In this document: positions 60,497 to 64,000 of the stretch, in pieces
Position numbering within the stretch: the stretch's first letter is position 1
Layout of the letters: every line of letters begins with the position of its first letter
Assembly: GCF_029714325.1 (NCBI RefSeq)
Contig: NZ_CP121666.1
Location: forward strand, 7,905,001 to 7,969,000
Length of the DNA: 64,000 bases
Reading direction: 5' to 3'
DNA from: Bradyrhizobium sp. CB1717
GTDB lineage: Bacteria > Pseudomonadota > Alphaproteobacteria > Rhizobiales > Xanthobacteraceae
Notes under the pieces: model-generated
Seen by the model: the letters and a program-made list of their open reading frames with translations, nothing else
What the model was told of the DNA's origin: nothing
Database searches by the model: none
Translations under genes and position numbers: made by a program

Positions 60497-60560
60497 TCAT
60501 GGCGGCCGCCACATTCACGCGCGTCGTTTTTACGAGCAAGAGCAGCGTCGCAAGCCTCAT
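60497..60560 (-). pseudogene. modA: Possible 5' stub of modA
   Basis: An ATG (60560) six bases after GGAG starts MRLATLLLLVKTTRVNVAAAMK, which resembles a ModA signal sequence followed directly by the first strand of the mature protein. The frame then loses similarity and soon stops. Directly upstream of modB, this would be the expected place for modA. Evidence is short. Confidence 0.35.
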
Positions 60561-61373
60561 CGGCAACTCCTGTGACAGGGCCGCTTCCATCCAGACCGCG
60601 GCACCTCCTCGTTTGAAATCAGCAATTCCTATGCCGCGGCCGAACTGCGGGACGCGCTATGCGCAAGATGGGGGAAATTCGCACAGACCTCGACGTCGCT
60701 GTGGCGTGAACCTAACGCTATGTCAGATTTCTGGCATCTCTGTTGCCGAGTAGACAGCGACGGCCTCGCAACGGAGCGGCAGAATTTGACGCCACCAGAG
60801 ATGCCTATGTGATTTGTCGGTGGCTCAAACGGCGCACTCGCCGGGCCGGTAGTGGAAAGGATCGCAGGAAGCCTGCCCTTTGGCAGAGCGCGAACGATCT
60901 AGCTGAGTAATCATCGTGACGCCGCTTCTGCGACGCGGCAAAAGGCGCTGACGGGCCGAGAGCGAAGGCCGCCTCTCGATCAACCTGCCTAATGCGTCGT
61001 TGGCACAGGCCTAGAGACAAATGCCTCGTGCACGAACGAGCTTTGCCGCCAGCGACAAGGCCGTGCATCGATTCAAAATTACGCCGCGCAATCGAGCTCC
61101 CAAACCAGGCTTCCATCGCGTGGATGAGTACAATCCAAACTATCAATTTTACCAATGTCCTCTACTGTTGCATCCATCTCAGCAGTTGGCGCATATCGAT
61201 CACGCGCCGGCTACCATCCCGAGACGGGACTCCGCTAATGCGCTCAGCTGACCAATTACGCGTCTCGCTGCAACTTTTTGTTCCACGCGAACGCGAGCCA
61301 AGCACTCAGACCGATGCCGCCCGGAGACAGACGGTTTGTCCGAGACTGCTTAATCGGGCGCACTTTGGGCAAC
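60561..61373. other. Gene-free stretch between the modA stub and the dctA promoter
   Basis: No recognisable gene or repeat. Only short spurious frames. Confidence 0.45.
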
Positions 61374-61389
61374 TGGTGCATATCTTGCT
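61374..61389 (+). promoter_or_regulatory. Sigma54 promoter of dctA
   Basis: TGGTGCATATCTTGCT keeps TGG and TTGCT at correct spacing, 167 bases before the dctA ATG. Rhizobial dctA genes are classically activated by DctD with sigma54. No perfect NifA site is seen. Confidence 0.65.
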
Positions 61390-61555
61390 TAACGACAAAG
61401 GATAACGCAACTAAACGCCTGCCTTTGGAACGACGCCACCGGCTCTCGGAACCGTCTTCAATCGGAAACGGCTAAAAATGATGAGTCTCGTATGACGCTG
61501 TCGTCTCTCAATGACGCGGCGGCTCACATTCGAGTATATTCGGGAAGGAAGCGTC

Positions 61556-62866
61556 ATGACCACCATGGCAACTGCGGCGCCCGCACGCGCGTCGCAAGCT
61601 TGGTATAAGATTCTCTACGTGCAGGTGCTGATCGCGATCTTGATTGGCGCCATGGTCGGCAGCCTATGGCCGTCTGTCGCGACCAACGACTGGGTCAAGG
61701 CGCTCGGTGACGGGTTTATCAAGCTTATCAAGATGGTGATCGCGCCGATTATTTTCTGCACCGTCACATCTGGTATTGCGCATATTCAGGATGCGAAGAA
61801 AGTCGGGCGCGTCGGCGTCAAGGCGCTGGTCTATTTCGAGATCGTCTCCAGCTTTGCCTTGGTGTTGGGCCTTCTTATGGGCAATCTGGTCCAAATCGGT
61901 CATGGCCTTGCGGTCAAGCCGGATGCTGCGGCGGTCGCCAATTACGTCAAGCAGGCGGAAGCCTCGAAGACCGTCGATTTCTTTCTCAACATCATTCCCG
62001 ATACCGTGGTCGGCGCCTTCGCCCGCGGCGATGTTCTGCAGGTTCTCCTGTTCGCGATCCTATTCGGCTTTTCGCTGATGGCGTTGGGAAACCGTGGGGA
62101 GCGGCTGCGAGGCATGATTGACGACGTCGCGCACGCGGTGTTCGGCGTGATCGCTATCATCATGAAAGCGGCTCCGATCGGCGCCTTCGCGGCCATGGCC
62201 TTCACTATCGGCAAGTTCGGGCCGGCAGCACTCGGCAATTTGATCGGTCTGATCGCGCTGTTTTACGCGACGGCGGCGTTATTTGTCGTGGTGGTGCTCG
62301 GTTTGATCGCGCGCCTCGTCGGCTTTTCAATCTTCAAGTTCATCGTCTATATCAAGGACGAGATTCTGATCGTGCTCGGCACATCGTCCTCTGAAAGCGC
62401 GCTGCCGCAATTAATGGAGAAGCTGGAACGGCTGGGCTGCTCCAAGCCCGTGGTCGGCCTGGTGGTGCCAACTGGCTACTCCTTCAACCTCGACGGCACC
62501 AATATCTATATGACACTTGCGACATTGTTCATTGCCCAGGCACTCGGGGTCGATCTCACCTTTGGCCAGCAGCTCACGATCCTGCTCGTGGCGATGCTAA
62601 CGTCGAAGGGAGCAAGCGGCGTCACCGGCGCGGGCTTCATCACGCTCGCTGCGACGTTGTCGGTGGTCAACCCAGCGCTGGTGCCGGGTATGGCAATCGT
62701 ATTTTCGATCGACAAGTTCATGAGCGAGGTGCGCGCCCTTACTAACATCACCGGCAATGGCATCGCCGCCGTGTTCGTGTCCTGGTGGGAGGACGAGCTC
62801 GAGCACGCGACGCTGCAAGCTCGGCTCAACCAGCCCAACGTTTCCACCACTATCGACACACGATGA
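61556..62866 (+). CDS. dctA: DctA, C4-dicarboxylate transporter
   Basis: A 436-residue symporter that brings in succinate, malate and fumarate, the main carbon feed of bacteroids. It belongs to the GltP/GltT family: [17 protein letters not shown] near residue 57, the serine-rich re-entrant loop [12 protein letters not shown] near 280, and the [16 protein letters not shown] motif near 305. Eight helices are expected. The ATG at 61556 after GGAAG was chosen; the frame is open 15 codons upstream. DctB and DctD are not in the window. Confidence 0.97.
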   Translation: MTTMATAAPARASQAWYKILYVQVLIAILIGAMVGSLWPSVATNDWVKALGDGFIKLIKMVIAPIIFCTVTSGIAHIQDAKKVGRVGVKALVYFEIVSSFALVLGLLMGNLVQIGHGLAVKPDAAAVANYVKQAEASKTVDFFLNIIPDTVVGAFARGDVLQVLLFAILFGFSLMALGNRGERLRGMIDDVAHAVFGVIAIIMKAAPIGAFAAMAFTIGKFGPAALGNLIGLIALFYATAALFVVVVLGLIARLVGFSIFKFIVYIKDEILIVLGTSSSESALPQLMEKLERLGCSKPVVGLVVPTGYSFNLDGTNIYMTLATLFIAQALGVDLTFGQQLTILLVAMLTSKGASGVTGAGFITLAATLSVVNPALVPGMAIVFSIDKFMSEVRALTNITGNGIAAVFVSWWEDELEHATLQARLNQPNVSTTIDTR

Positions 62867-64000
62867 GATAGTCTCGGATCTAACCGCCGCCATTCAAAGA
62901 CGCGTCGAATGCGAGCGCAGCGACATTTCTCGTAGTTCGAACCGAGACAGCTGACTTGACACGAGCCGGAACTTTCACGCGCTATCTCCAGTGCGCCAGC
63001 CCTTGCCCCGCCTCGCCCCCGGCAGCCGCCCTGAGAAGGGCCCGCCGAGCAAAAGAGTCGCTTTTTTTTAACAGTCATTTTCAAGGGCGTCTTCACCGTC
63101 AAGCTTGCGGCCATCTGAACGCTTCTGCGACATTTGCCGTGCAAGATAATAGGACTGTGACAGAACGTGTCCAGCCTGACGAACTAGGTGTTGCTTTGCC
63201 TACAATCGCATGTGCGCGGTCACTGCGCTTGCCTCGTCCGACCAACGAGTGGTAGCGATCTTGCACACAACACATCATCCCTTGTTACGGTCCGCGCTGC
63301 CGCATTAGATCAGATGGTGTGTGATCAGCACGGATTAGATGGCACCTCGCAGAGCCGTGGCGACCCGCAGACGGCTAGTGTCGGTTCGGCGTCGCTGCGC
63401 GCGCTCGATTCCGGCCAACGACCCGGAGAAAAGTCCCCCGCACCGCGGCGTGATGGCCCTAGGACATACAAAGCTTCGCGTAACTTCGCCTTCATATCTC
63501 GGCACATCACCATTGCGCTTTCTTTCCGCATGACCGATCGCACCGGCGAGATGAGTGGTCCGGCAGCTTGTCTTTGTTCTTTCCGGTTCGGCGAGGGGCG
63601 CCCGATTGCTCCTGCTCAACGTCTCGACTGAACTGCAGCCGCTGTCCTCGTGCGGCGGGGTAAGGGAGTTATCCTCGGCTGCAGCCTGGAGCGCCTGCCC
63701 GGAGTTATCGGCAGCGGAGGAAAGCAGACATCTGAGCATCGATTGCAGGCGTGTCAGAGCGCCATATTGAAAGGTTTAGGACAACTATACGTACGTCTGT
63801 GATGCAATTTTTCTCGGCGCGTGCTCAGTTCACCACCAAGCAATCGAGCGGAACCGCTCACCAGCGGGTGCTGGTGCCGAGTATTGCCCTATTTTTGCCT
63901 AAAATGTTATAGGTCTCCCGCCGGAGAACAAGCCGGACGGCATCAAAATGCGTAGCCCGATCAGCAGTTTAGAACGTTCAGCCTCTCAGTTTACCATCGG
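62867..64000. other. Gene-free right end of the window
   Basis: About 1.1 kb with only short frames. An A/T-rich run (63060-63070) follows dctA by 200 bases but has no clear stem. Confidence 0.45.

Overview
The window is a piece of the symbiosis island of a Bradyrhizobium-type nodule bacterium. Three things point there. The order nifDKENX, nifS, nifB, nifH-nifQ-nifV-nifW-fixBCX, followed at distance by suf and hup/hyp, is the B. japonicum/diazoefficiens arrangement. Type III effector genes (a NopP-like gene and a broken effector-like gene) sit inside it. Many perfect sigma54 (-24/-12) promoters carry NifA sites of the form TGT-N10-ACA. Identification to species is not possible from what I can see. 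Most genes are on the minus strand, so operons read from high to low coordinate.

Layout from left to right. 1-1181: a broken effector-like gene running off the left edge. 2049-3221: ahpC-ahpD peroxide-detoxification pair on the plus strand behind a sigma54 promoter. 3469-11124 (minus): nifH, nifQ, nifV, nifW, a fixA remnant and fixBCX. A divergent unit starts from the nifH control region: an ArsC-like nitrogenase-associated protein, then ompW; the latter is followed by a decayed IS3-family element (13314-14394). 14793-22129 (minus): a long nifB operon holding nifB, frxA, two NifZ-domain genes, several small nif-associated genes of unknown function, a DegT-family protein that lacks its PLP lysine and a Rieske protein; a thioredoxin-like [2Fe-2S] ferredoxin lies further downstream. 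22450-25353 (minus): iscN, a NifU C-terminal domain, nifS, fixU and a dead SIR2-like gene. A divergent unknown gene shares the iscN NifA site. 26226-28048: a second Rieske gene and nopP with a good tts box.

28864-36534 (minus): nifD-K-E-N-X, the NifX-associated genes and fdxB. 36970-42252 (minus): fdxN and a sufBCDS operon behind a NifA site. 43000-44112: alanine dehydrogenase with a clear terminator. 44512-57574 (minus): the uptake hydrogenase operon hupSLCDFGH-(hupI remnant)-hupK-hypABFCDE. 58357-62866: a serine beta-lactamase-like hydrolase, an orphan modB with a possible modA stub, and dctA behind a sigma54-type promoter. 62867-64000 holds nothing I recognise.

Taken together the genes build nitrogenase and its cofactor (nifDK, nifH, nifBEN, nifV, nifQ, nifX), feed it iron-sulfur clusters (nifS, iscN, nfu, suf) and electrons (fixBCX, several ferredoxins). 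They also recycle the H2 it makes (hup/hyp), import the dicarboxylates that fuel it (dctA), and may dispose of nitrogen as alanine (ald). Gene decay is visible in several places: the effector gene, fixA, the SIR2-like gene, hupI/hupJ, modA and the IS3 transposase.
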